DNA from: Leucosporidium creatinivorum
Lineage: Eukaryota; Basidiomycota; Microbotryomycetes; Leucosporidiales; Leucosporidiaceae
Reading direction: 5' to 3'
Assembly (NCBI GenBank): GCA_001600635.1
Contig: BCKL01000051.1
Location: 1-46,859 of the forward strand
DNA length: 46,859 nt
This document shows, one piece after another, positions 31,601 to 41,533 of the stretch (the first letter of the stretch is position 1; the number at the start of each line of letters is the position of its first letter). The translations under genes and the position numbers were made by a program. Under the pieces are notes generated by a model that saw only the letters and a list, made by a program, of their open reading frames with translations, did no database searches and was not told the DNA's origin.

Positions 31601-32891
31601 TCGCGAGTCGATCCCCTCGTCGAGTTCTTCGCATCGACGTACGTCTCTCTTCCTCCTACGCTTCCCGTTCAGATTCACTGACTCGCCTCCCTGCTTACAG
31701 CGAACGCCGTCAACCAGACCGGCTGTGTCTCGCTGATCAAGTCGGCTTTCTCCTCGTTCGCCGACCTCGCCGACCTGCACCCTCAACCCATGCGTGAAGA
31801 GCTCTACGCCATCGCTCTCCACTTCTACTCTCGTGAGTGTCTCGGCTGACTCGTCGAGTATCTCAGCTGACTCGCTCTTACCGAGCAGAACTCCTTCGCG
31901 ATGAGAGCGTCGATGTCGACCTCGTCAGCCCCACGCTTCCCGCGCTCAAGTCGCTCTGCGATCGCGGATTCCACATGCGTGACGGACCTCTCTCGACATT
32001 ACCGAAGGTCGTCAACGGCATGCTTTCGGCTTGCTTGCAGAACGTCGACGGCATGAGGTGAGCTCTTCTCGTGATCACCGCTTGCCGGCTCGCTGACATG
32101 TTTACTCGACCGTAGGGGACGCCAAGGACCTGCAGCGGTGCTCAAGACCAAGGCTAACCTCCTCGCTGGCGGCCTACTGCTCACCACCCTGCCTTCTCAT
32201 GTCAAGGTCGGCCAAGACGTCGTCGAGCATGCTTGCTTCCTCATCACCGACACTGCCCTCACCGGCGCCAACGAGGTGTGTCTTCCCGTCTCGCTTCTCT
32301 CCCCTCCACCCGCAAGAGCTGACCTCTTTCCCTGCGAACAGGTCTCGACCACCGCCCTTCACTGCTTGACCTCGCTCCTCGCTGCCGCTTCACGAGGACC
32401 AGGCGTGCTGCAGTTCTGCGTCGGTCAACTCTTACCTGGTCTCATCGAGTACATCGCCCGAGCTGCCGAGGCCGACTACGCCGCTGGAGATCCCAAGCTC
32501 GTTGCTCTCGCCGAGGTGCTCAAGGCTTTCGTTGGAGTACTCAGCAACGTTCCCATCGACCGACGTGAGCTTCACTCATCTCTCTATCGATCCAGCTAGC
32601 TGACGCCGTACTCCTACAGGCACCCAATCCCTCTCAATCCTCCTCCCCGTCCTCATCCTCCTGCTCTCCCCGTCCACCACCCCTCCTATCCCACCATGCC
32701 ACACCCTCGCCATCACCCACCTCCTCCAACTCGCTTCTACCCACTCCGTCCATTTCAAGGAAGCTACAGCAGCTTTGGGCGAGGAGCAGAGGAAGCTACT
32801 CGAGTCGAGTATTCGGGCGCAGGTCGGCGGCGGAAGAAAGTTGGAGCAGGCGGCCGAGGCGCCCAAGATTAGTTTGAAGAGCTTTGATTAG
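25680..32891 (+). CDS. HEATR5/Laa1-like giant HEAT-repeat protein
   Basis: 2085 residues, matching the ~2000-residue size of HEATR5 and yeast Laa1, accessory factors of the AP-1 clathrin adaptor in Golgi-endosome traffic. Exons: 25680-25850, 26084-26386, 26453-26515, 26576-26731, 26794-30318, 30381-30612, 30673-30968, 31023-31462, 31523-31638, 31701-31832, 31889-32057, 32116-32275, 32342-32564, 32620-32891. It is built of repeated amphipathic helix pairs; recognisable family blocks include Y-P-A-F-K-A-L-E-S-A-D-Y-V-T-R-R-S, R-R-M-A-I-Q-A-N-S-I-M-A-V, E-G-L-G-R-L-S-E-L-G-G and F-G-Q-I-Y-S-H-V-G-S-L-A-A-G-P. It ends I-S-L-K-S-F-D, like the conserved tail of HEATR5. A poly-Gln start and acidic linkers (e.g. 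E-E-E-D-D-D) are local additions. Exon 5 alone is 3525 nt, in contrast to the intron-rich ends. Intron 3 uses a GTTCG donor. The 233-nt first intron is long for this region and could hide a small exon. Confidence 0.93.
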
Positions 32892-33323
32892 TGGATCAGA
32901 GGAGATGTAGGGCTGTAGTACAAGGTCCTGTCGTTTCACATCTCTTGCAGTCGAGCACTCGGAGCTCGGCTTAGTCTCGTCCGAGAGCAGCGAATTACTA
33001 AAGCTGCAGAGAGCAGCAGGGAACATTTCGAGGTATACCCAGCACGATCCGAGCCCTGCGTACCGCCCTTGAAGCCGATGCAGCTCACCCCTTGCGAGTC
33101 CGGCACCTCGAGTCGAGCGCTCCCTTCTTGACCTCCTCCGCATCGTATCACTCGTCTTCGTCACCTCCGACAGCTCGTACGGAGATTCAAGACTACCTTT
33201 GTAGCTCTAGAGCCCACTATTGGCCCTCCTCGACACGTTACAAGTCACGCGGCTGCTCCACCCCAACCGACGCTCCGCCCTCGGTCACTTCTGTAGCTCT
33301 ACGGAGGCCGCTCTCAGCTCGCC
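32892..33323. other. Intergenic region before the biotin gene pair
   Basis: 432 nt with no supported gene; it contains the promoter of the biotin gene at 33324. Confidence 0.5.
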
Positions 33324-35945
33324 ATGCTGTACCGACATCTCCGCACGCATCTCATTGTCGCTCCTTCGACTTCGGTGGGCAAATCCATCTTCAGCACGGG
33401 ACTCAGTCGCGCGTCTTTGGCGCTGGGAGAGCGCGTCGCTTATCTCAAGCCGGTCGGGACGGGTAGCGGTGATGGTGATGATGAAGCGTGAGCTTCTATA
33501 CTCCTACAGCTCGCTTGCCGTTTTTCGAAAGCTCACCGTTCGCCCTCCAACAGGCATCTCCGGCGATTCGCTCCCGGAGTCAAGACGAGCTGCCTCTTCC
33601 ACTTTGATGAGCCTGTGTCGCCCCATCTCGCGGTAGAGCGTGCTGCACTATCATCAGCACCCCCTGCTTTCCCGACCGACGACGAATTCGCCGCTGCCGT
33701 CGCCAAATTCGCCAACGGCTTCGCTCGAGATACCGCCGGCCATCGCAGCTCATTGTACATCGAATCAGCCGGAGGTGTGTAATTTGGAAGCCTCCCTTCA
33801 ATCAATGAGCTAACCGACCACTATACAGGCGTGCACTCGCCGACCCTCTCTGGGTCGTCCCAGCTCGATGCCTTCCGCCCCCTCCTCCCTCCGACCATCC
33901 TCATCGCTTCCCACGAGCTCGGCGGCATCTCCACCACCATCTCAGCCTACGAGTCGCTCCTCCTCCGCGGCTACGACGTCGACGCTGTGCTCATCTTCAG
34001 GGAGGACTATTACGCTAATCACGAGTACCTCTCAAAGTTCTTCGCCGAGCGCCAAATCCGCGTTGGAGTCGTCGACACCCCTCCGCCACGAGTGGCCAGC
34101 GCTACCGAGGACGCTGCCAACCTCGACGCTTACTACTCCTCGCTGAGTGAAGGAGCAGGAGATGTCCCACCACTGCAAAACGTCGTGACGAGGCTGCAGC
34201 AGGTCCACCTCGACCGCATGTCCAAGTTGGCGACTGCGCCTCGACGAACGCTCGACAGCGTCTGGTGGCCATTCTCTCAGCATGGAGCAGCTACCGAGGA
34301 GAAGGAGGTCATGTTCATCGACAGCGCCACGGGCGACTTCTTCAACGTCTTCAGCGCCATCCCACCTTCGGCGACCCCCTCCTCCTCCTCCTCTTCACCC
34401 TCGGACGCCCACTCAGCCTCACTCCTCAGCCCTGTACTCGATGGCTCCGCCTCATGGTGGACGCAATGCCTCGGCCACGCCAACCCAGCGCTTACCCTCG
34501 CCGCCGCCCAAGCTTCCGGTCGCTACGGCCACGTCCTCTTCCCCAACGCCACCTCTCTTCCGTCTCTAACCCTCGCCGAACGCCTCCTCAAAGCCGTAGG
34601 CGACCGATGGGCATCGCGAGTCTTCTACTCGGACGATGGCAGCACGGGAATGGAGGTCGCGCTCAAGATGGCTCTTCGCTCTTACGCCGTGCGCGAGGGA
34701 CTCGACCGAGTACAGAGCTCCAAGCTCGCGGTTCTCGGTCTGAGCGGTAGCTACCACGGCGACACGATTGGCGCCATGGACGCCTGCGAGGGAAGCGTCT
34801 ACTCGGAGCGGATCGAATGGTACCAAGGCCGAGGACACTGGTTCGAGGCGCCGACGGTCAAGATTGAGAAGGGCAAGCCGGTCATTCGCAGTCCCCAAGG
34901 AGATGTTACGTCCTTCGCCAGCCTCTCCGAGGTCTACGACGTCGACCGCCGCTTCAAGGAGGACAAGCTCGCCGACGTCTACCGCAAGGAGATCGAGGAG
35001 GGCATCGCCGCCCGTTACGCCAAAGGAGATGGCATCCACTTTGGTGCTCTCATCCTCGAGCCCGTCGTGATGGGCGCAGGAGGGATGCTCTTCGTCGACC
35101 CTCTCTACCAGCGCGTCCTCATCGACGTCGTCCGCACCAACCGCACCCTCTTCCCCTCCGCCCTTCTTTCCACCGAGCCCACCACCGCCGTCGACGGCAC
35201 TCCCATCTGGTCTGGTCTGCCCGTTATCTTCGACGAGGTCTTTGTCGGCCTCCGTCGCCTCGGCCGCGTCTCCTCCACCTCGTTCCTCGGCTCCAACACC
35301 CTCCCCGACATCGGATGCTACGCCAAGATTCTCACCGGAGGACTGGTGCCCATGGCCGTCACCATCGCTTCGGACGCCGTCTTCCAAGCCTTCTGGGGCA
35401 AGGAGAAGGTCGATTCGCTCCTTCACGGTCACTCGTACACTGCCCATCCCATCGGCTGCTCGGTCGGTAACAAAACCCTCGAGATTCTCGACGACATGGA
35501 CTCGAAGGGCGCTTGGGACGAGGCCAAGAGCGACTGGACTACGAAGCCCGTCGTCGCCGCCGCCGAGCCGAAGGAGGGCAACGTCCTTCCGGCAAGCGAG
35601 GAGCCCGTTTGGAGTCTCTGGAGCACCTCGTTCGTCAACGAGACCTCCTCGCTACCTAATGTCGAGGGAGTCATGGCCATGGGAACCGTCCTCGCCGTCT
35701 ACCTCAGGGCCGCCGATTCAGGCTACCAGTCGACTGCGGCCGCCTCCCTTCTCCGCCAGCTTCGCTACGGCACCCCCACCTCCTCCGACTCACCTTCAGC
35801 AGCACCAGGAGGTCTCCCCTTCAACATTCACGCTAGACCACTCGGCAATGTCGTCTACTTCATGTCGAGCCTCACCTCCAAGCCTTCCACCCTTCGTGCG
35901 GTCGAGGGATCTCTCCTCTCGGCTCTCAAGTCGACCAGCAACTAG
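33324..35945 (+). CDS. Bifunctional dethiobiotin synthetase / DAPA aminotransferase
   Basis: 833-residue fusion (BioD-BioA type, as in plant BIO3-BIO1 and many fungi) that converts 7-keto-8-aminopelargonate via diaminopelargonate to dethiobiotin. Exons: 33324-33487, 33554-33774, 33829-35945. The N-terminal half (~1-310) is dethiobiotin synthetase: P-loop A-P-S-T-S-V-G-K-S, Y-L-K-P-V-G-T-G, E-S-A-G-G-V-H-S-P, then I-A-S-H-E-L-G-G-I. The C-terminal half is a class III aminotransferase: W-W-P-F-S-Q-H, the A-N-P-A-L-T region, F-Y-S-D-D-G-S-T-G-M-E-V, P-V-I-F-D-E-V-F-V-G-L, and the PLP lysine in C-Y-A-K-I-L-T-G-G. In other organisms this enzyme is mitochondrial; the short N-terminus M-L-Y-R-H-L-R-T-H is weakly compatible with that. 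It is tail to tail with KAPA synthase, 28 nt apart. Confidence 0.96.
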
Positions 35946-35973
35946 AGCTCTAAGCTTCTCATCATTCCACCCT

Positions 35974-37609
35974 CTACAACTTCGCCTTCATCCCCTTCTC
36001 CTTCACCTCCGCCTCCTCTCGCTTTCCCTCATCCCTCACCCACTCACTCACCACCTCACTCAACCGCCTCACTTCATCCTCCGTATTCCCCGCATGCAAG
36101 CATACTCGTACCCTCTCCTGCCCCTTCGGTACCGTGGGATACGTAATCGGCCGCACCAGGAAGCCCTTCTCGCCGAGGAAGCGGGAGAGCGGTCGTGGAC
36201 TCGAGGTGATCAGAGGAATGATTGGGGAAGTTAGGAGCATGGGTTGGAGATAGGGCGTGGGATCAACGGTAAGAGCGGCAGTGGTGGCTGCTGGTGAAGG
36301 TGCGGTGGTGAGGGCGAGGGTCGAGGGGAGGGAGACGGGTGAGGAAGTTGGGGAAAGGAAGGTAGAGAGGAGTTGTAAAAGGAGAGTAGATAGGTGATGG
36401 ATATGAGCAGCAGCCTGTAGATAGTCGGTAGACAGCAAAAAGCCGTCAGCCTCATGGTCTACGAGCATCGAAGAGCGCGAACGAGAGCTCACCGCATCGC
36501 CGTGTCCTTCCTCGAGCATGTCGAAAGCCGTCTTGATGGCGATGACGTTCATGTGAGGCATGACGGTCGAGTAGATGAGCGGTCGGGCGTAGTTGATAAG
36601 ATAGGACCGAATGAGCGGGCTGCAAAGAACGACGGCTGCGCGGGGAGGAGAGGTCAGCGACGTCCTACGAGCTTAGTGAGAGCGATGCAAGACTCACCTC
36701 CGCTGCAAGCCATCGCCTTGCCAAACGTATGTACTCGAACAGTGATGCGGTTGGCCAGACCGAGGGCGCAGACGACTCCTCGGCCTTGACTTCCGTAGAG
36801 ACCAGTTGAATGAGCCTGCAGACGAGAAACGAGGTCAGGCGAAGGCTCGAAGAGCTCGACCGCAGACTCACCTCGTCGATTACCATGTGACCGTTGCCCT
36901 CCGGCAGCTTGCTCTCGACGAGCTCGACAATCTCCTTGAGAGGCGAGAGATCGCCGTCCATGGAGTACAGCGTCTCGACTCCCACCCATACATTCCTCTC
37001 TCCCCTTTGCACACCAGCATCCAATCGCAGAATTTCCTCCAGCACCCGTCCAAGATCCTGAACATCGTTATGCTTGAAGCTCCTCCGCTTCCCCTTCTCG
37101 ACTCTAGCGGCCCGCATCCCATCATGCACTGATGCATGTATGAGCTCGTCGTACACGATCCAGTCGTTCTTGTCGGGCAGTACCGTCCAAGCACCAACAT
37201 TAGCGTCAAAGCCGCTGTTGAAGAGCAAGCCCGCCTCGGCGCAGAAGAAGCTGGCGAGCTGAGCCTCGAGGGTGAGGTGGTGGCTCGAGTTGCCGTCGAG
37301 GAGACGAGAAGAGGGAGGGCCGTACGGGGAAGGGAGTGTATGGAGAGTTGTGAGGAACTTTTGGCGGAGGATGGGAGACCGAGCGAGGGAGAGGTAGTCG
37401 TTGGAAGAGAAGTCGACGAGGAGTTGCTGAGTGGGTTGAGTGGGAATAAGGGATCGCAGGATCTGGCGTTCAGCTCTAGATTTGAGGATACTGCTGAGTC
37501 GAGCGTCGAGGCTGGTCATCTGCGACGGAGTGGGAGAGGTCAGCGAAGCTCCGTGGCTGCTGCTCGGCGATGGTGGGGCGAGGAAGGAGCGAGCTGAGGG
37601 AACGATCAT
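35974..37609 (-). CDS. 7-keto-8-aminopelargonate (KAPA) synthase
   Basis: PLP enzyme joining pimeloyl-CoA and alanine, the first committed step of biotin synthesis (BioF type). Exons on the minus strand: 36872-37609, 36698-36815, 36493-36635, 35974-36414; 479 residues from this start. Family blocks: S-S-N-D-Y-L-S-L-A, the N-S-G-F-D-A-N region, H-A-S-V-H-D-G-M-R, V-I-D-E-A-H-S-T-G-L-Y-G, and the PLP lysine in H-T-F-G-K-A-M-A-C-S-G. The C-terminus is K-A-K-L; A-K-L fits the PTS1 consensus, so import into peroxisomes, where pimeloyl-CoA can arise by beta-oxidation, is expected as described for other fungal BioF proteins. The start is uncertain: a CTGAC...CAG intron-like end precedes the ATG at 37519, so residues 1-30 here may be intronic and the protein may start M-T-S-L-D-A-R (449 residues). 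An Ala/Ser/Thr-Pro-rich insert lies near residues 345-385. Confidence 0.94.
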
Positions 37610-38795
37610 GCTGCGTCGTTCTGTTCGTCGCACGGCGAAGCGGAGCCGGCCTGATCTCGCTCAGCCCAGCTTCGGCGAACGCATTGCGAACGTCGGCGGT
37701 TTAGCTGGTGGCCGAGCGAGACACCGTACGGCTTGATCCAGCAGCATGCGCGACTAGGGCAGACCGTGCGTCAATCACGTTCGACAGCCTATTACTGCAG
37801 CTAGTGCAGCGCGCGCCGCCGCCGGACTCAACGGGTGAAGCGCCGACGCTGCGCTCCAGACGTCCAACAACACGTATACCAGCCAGCAGAGCAAGCACCG
37901 CTCGTTCTACCGGGAGGTGAACCGCTGGTGCTAACCTGAGCTCTACACCTCCTTCGATCCCCGAGCCTCTCCCGTTCCCCTTCAGCACAAGCGTCGCCCT
38001 CCCTCGCCAAGTACGTAGCTCGCTCACCTTGCTCCCTGGGTAGCTCTATCTCCGCCTAGATCTACTCTGTAGCTTCTGTCGTCCGTGCAGAGCCGTTGCG
38101 AGCTGAGGAGATGCCGAGGCGAGGTCGCAGGATGTTGGGGAGGATCCTGAGCTGAGCTCTGAGTGAGAGTGACCGCTGTAGGCGAGTATGGAGCTCTAGA
38201 GTATTCTGTTGGGAGGTGTCACGAAGTCGACGAGAAAACGAGACGATGAGGTTGAAGTTCAAGAAGCGAGCCGACGCCTTGCAAGGGGTCGCGGCCGCCG
38301 ACGGTGAGCTTCTGGTCCAAGATGTCGAGCAGAGGCTGCAGGGCTAGTTTTCCAACATCAATCTCGCATAGTGCGGCTTCACGATCCGCTCACTCGAACC
38401 TGATCCCTCGGTCTTCGCTGCGCCCAAAGCTCGGCGTTTACCTTTTGCAAGCCGCTCGCCGGCAGTCGAAGTACTGTAGACGTTGCCTGGATGGTATGTA
38501 TTCTCGGAGGTCGGCTGTCTCAAGTCGAAGGAAAATGAACAAGCAGTCGAAGTTTCGCAGTGCTCGCTCGAGGGAGGTCGCCGCCGAGAGAGAGGGAAGA
38601 GGAAGAAGCGAGAGTTGCAGCGACAGAGCAAGTCGAGAGGACCTCAACGAGCTACTTTCGACTCCACGTCGACGCGACACACTCCCATCTCAGCCCCTGG
38701 TGGCGAAGGAGGTGTCAGCTAGCGAAGCGAGAGCAAGGGCGGCCGGCGGGTTGGCGACTACTGGCTTACTCCCATGACAGCGAGCACGTTCACAT
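37610..38795. other. 1.2-kb stretch without a clear gene
   Basis: No gene I can support. It holds the KAPA synthase promoter on the left. A short open frame at 38247-38348 (start M-R-L-K-F-K-K-R-A-D-A, Glu/Gln-rich, 33 codons) looks protein-like but has no partner exon that I could join. The 38518-38602 repeat belongs to the 3' flank of the next MYND gene. Confidence 0.5.
38518..38602 (+). repeat. 3'-flank repeat, copy 2
   Basis: Similar to 14964-15046 and at nearly the same distance (~200 nt) beyond the end of a minus-strand MYND gene, indicating that the MYND duplications carried 3' flanking DNA. Confidence 0.75.
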
Positions 38796-39796
38796 TCACC
38801 GCTCTTCGCTATACCCACCACCGAGTGCAGACCCCCACGCCCTAAAGCGGCTGTCTCGCACCTCCCTCTTGATGATGCGGGAAGGAGCGCCCGCCTTCAA
38901 GTCCGAGCAGAGCGTCGCGAACCAATTCTCGTCGTAGATGACCGTGGAGGGGTCGCCCGAGAAGTACTGAACTACACTGCGGCAGTATATATCCCCCTGC
39001 GTATGGCCGCGATCCGTGGTCTTGAAGAGCATCACGCGGAGCCAGGTCTCGGGCTGGAAGTTCGGGAACGGCGGCTGCTCATACCTCGTCGTCGTCTCTT
39101 GGCGCTCCCTAGCAAGGAGACTCGATCCGTCTGGTGCATTTGGCTGGAAGCCGGCCCACTTGAAGTGTTGCTCTGCATATGCGTCGGGAACCGCCGCCGC
39201 CGCCTTCAGCGAGTATCGGGCAAGGACGTCGTCGCCGGCTTTCCAGCTCTCGTTCTGCTCCAATGCCATGGCAAGAACCTGGGTCGTTTCGAGTGGCTGA
39301 GTAGTGTGCTTTTTGAAGGCTGAAGCACAAGCCGCCGCGAAGCATTCTGCGCCGAGAATGGAAGCTTAGCTCGCGCCGAGCCAGCTTTGAGCTCCGACGG
39401 GGACGACGCACCGTATCCCGCCTGGCCAAACGCTTTTCTGAAAGGCATCTGTGCTACAGCAAAGTCTGCGCACCAGCTGCGAGTGGTAGCTTGGCAGAAG
39501 ATCTTGTGCTGAGGGCGATCCTTCTTCTCTGCGAGCGCGGAGCGGCGAGTGAGTCGGGTCAGCTCTTTCTCCCCTCGTCAAGCTCGAAGTTACTCACGAC
39601 ATTCGGCAGAGCAGTATCTCGCCTTCTTACATTCTCCACAAGCTTTGAGCGAGCCTCCTGCAGCAGCAGCTGATCCAGCGCGCGAATCGTCAGCTTGTTT
39701 CCTCGTTTTCTCATCTCCTCGTCCTGCAGCTGAACAAGGCTCACCAGTAGCGTGACAGTTCAAACAGCAGCGAGCAAGGTTTGCTGTAGCTTCCAT
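38796..39796 (-). CDS. MYND zinc-finger protein, member 4
   Basis: 263-residue protein. Exons on the minus strand: 39745-39796 (52 nt), 39598-39669 (72 nt), 39412-39528 (117 nt), 38796-39346. MYND ligands: C-L-N-C, C-G-E-C, Y-C-S-A-E-C, H-K-I-F-C. The third intron (39347-39411) is needed to keep the frame: it has a GTGCGT donor and joins Q-A-G-Y to E-C-F-A-A-A, exactly where member 1 has its own third intron. The C-terminal region is closest to member 1 (N-E-S-W-K-A-G-D-D, V-P-D-A-Y-A-E-Q-H, G-D-I-Y-C, Y-F-S-G-D-P). Its upstream region, in contrast, is shared with the member 2 pseudogene. Role unknown; MYND proteins usually recruit partners, often in transcription control. Confidence 0.87.
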
Positions 39797-40157
39797 CCTC
39801 GTCCAGTAGAGCGAGCAGGCGAGTCGAAGAAGCGAGACGAGTGAGCGGAAGGAGAGAGAGAGGCGAACGAGCGAAGTTGAAGAGGCTCGAGCAGGGAGGT
39901 CTCAGCTTGGCGAGCAGTGTCTTTAGTGTGTTGCAGATGTAGTGATTCGATTCGTGAGGACCGTCTGAGAGCTTTCGAGAGCTCTACAAGCGAGGCGGAG
40001 CGGCGGCCAGACGCTCAAGGAGGCAAGCTCGGCGATGGTTTCCGGGCTTGAAGTCGAGGTTGACTTCTCTCTTGTCTCTTTCGAGGAGATTGAGATGCTT
40101 TGATCTCTTGCTAGGTAGTATCTGCGGCATTTGACTCTCTTACACGACTCCCTGCCA
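39797..40157. other. Intergenic region between two MYND genes
   Basis: 361 nt. The first ~65 nt (39797-39861) are the second-type MYND promoter module shared with 20030-20089; the rest shows nothing recognisable. Confidence 0.6.
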
Positions 40158-41063
40158 CTAGCTCAAGTCACGTCGCAGCTTCTCCAGCCAACCCTCCCCC
40201 CACTCTGCTACCTGTCGATCCTGCTGCACCTTGATGACGCAAGACTCCAGCGCATAGAGCGTCTCCTCTCTGCTCTCGCGCGAGAAGATGCAGATCTGGA
40301 CGTAGCAGTCAGTCCCCTTCGCCCTGCTTCGGGAGCGGCAGGGACTTGAAGCGTCGGCCAAGGCGTTCACCATGCCAAGGCATCCTAGGTCACCGACCCA
40401 GACGAGGTGTTGGAGGACATATGGGATTGACTGAACTGCCGCCGACTGGAAGTGGATTCGAGCACGCATGGCCTTGAACTTCTCGAGCAGCGAGCCGGCA
40501 AGCTGAACCGCCGAGTCGTCGGCGAGACGGATAGCAGCGATGCAGACGTGACTTGCGTGCAGAGAGTCGGAAGTGCCCAAATTCAGGGCAGCTTTTGCCG
40601 CTGAGTCAAGAGGTACTGTAGGTGATTGGATGAGCACGGGGCTGGGGATCGGGTTGAGACCTCAGCGAAAGGCTCACCGGCGAGAAAGGGAGCGAACACG
40701 TCAAGCTCCTCAGCAGACACGCTGTTTTGGAAGAACACGGCTGCTTGTGCAATCGCGCCGCACCATACTTTGTGCTGAGAGCGGTCGACCCTCTCTTTGA
40801 AGCGAGACGAAGAGGGTCAGCCTCGGCCATCGTCTCCGCCTCGTTACAGAGAGTGTCGGAGCTCACGACATTCTGTGGAGCAATATCGCACTTTCTCACA
40901 GCCTTCGCAAGCTTTGAGCGAGCCTCCTCCAGCAGCAGCTGATCGAGAAGCGAAGAGTCAGCTTCCCATCTCTCCTTCTCATCTCCCGCTCTGCAGCAGA
41001 ACAGGGCTCACCAGTAGCGTGACAGTGTAAGCAGCAGTGAGAGAGGTCGACCCGGGACTCCAT
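40158..41063 (-). CDS. MYND zinc-finger protein, member 5
   Basis: 232-residue protein. Exons on the minus strand: 41012-41063 (52 nt), 40867-40938 (72 nt), 40678-40794 (117 nt), 40158-40615. MYND ligands: C-L-H-C, C-E-G-C, Y-C-S-T-E-C, H-K-V-W-C. The acceptor before exon 3 is CAAAG, where other members have CAG. The C-terminal region is a diverged form of the family domain (S-D-S-L-H-A-S-H, S-I-P-Y-V-L-Q-H-L-V-W) closest to the broken member 2, while its promoter is shared with member 1. Same-strand neighbour of member 4, 361 nt from it. Confidence 0.85.
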
Positions 41064-41340
41064 GGCAGATTTCCTGTACACGAGCGGTCGAGAGAAGAGG
41101 AGACGAGCGAGTAGGAGAAGGGAGAGAGAGGTCGAGGCTCGGTGGCTGCTCTTTGAGGGGAGCAGAGGAGGGCTGAAGAGAAGTAGGTCGGCGCTAACAA
41201 GGTACAGATGTGCTTGTAGTAGCCGTGCNGTACTTTGGACTCCACTACAGCCACTAGCTGCACCTTTCTCACCCCTCTCGCCCCCCCCCCTCAACTCGGC
41301 TCAAGCTCGCCGAATCGCTCTCTCCCTATCGCTCACCTCG
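41064..41340 (-). repeat. MYND promoter module, copy 2
   Basis: Aligns with 16222-16495 over its whole length. It contains an undetermined base (n) at 41229 and a run of about ten C just after 41280, so this copy was hard to resolve in sequencing or differs between alleles. Confidence 0.8.
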
Positions 41341-41533
41341 CCTCCTTCTCCACCCGCTTGAAGCTAGAGGCGAAACAGCAGAGCAGACCCCCTAGATCAG
41401 ATCAGGGAAAGAAAGAGTCCGAGCTACAGTGGCGGCCCTCCGCCGAGACCCATCGCCGAACTCGCTCGCCGAACTCGCCACGAAAGCACGAAAGAACAGC
41501 CATTACGAACATCAGACGTCACTACCGAGCCAT

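Noticed and set aside
35242-36234. 330-codon open frame
   Set aside because: Alternate frame of the biotin fusion gene running into the KAPA synthase 3' end.
38247-38348. 33-codon protein-like open frame in the 1.2-kb gap
   Set aside because: No splice partner or homologue that I can recognise; mentioned under the gap but not called a gene.
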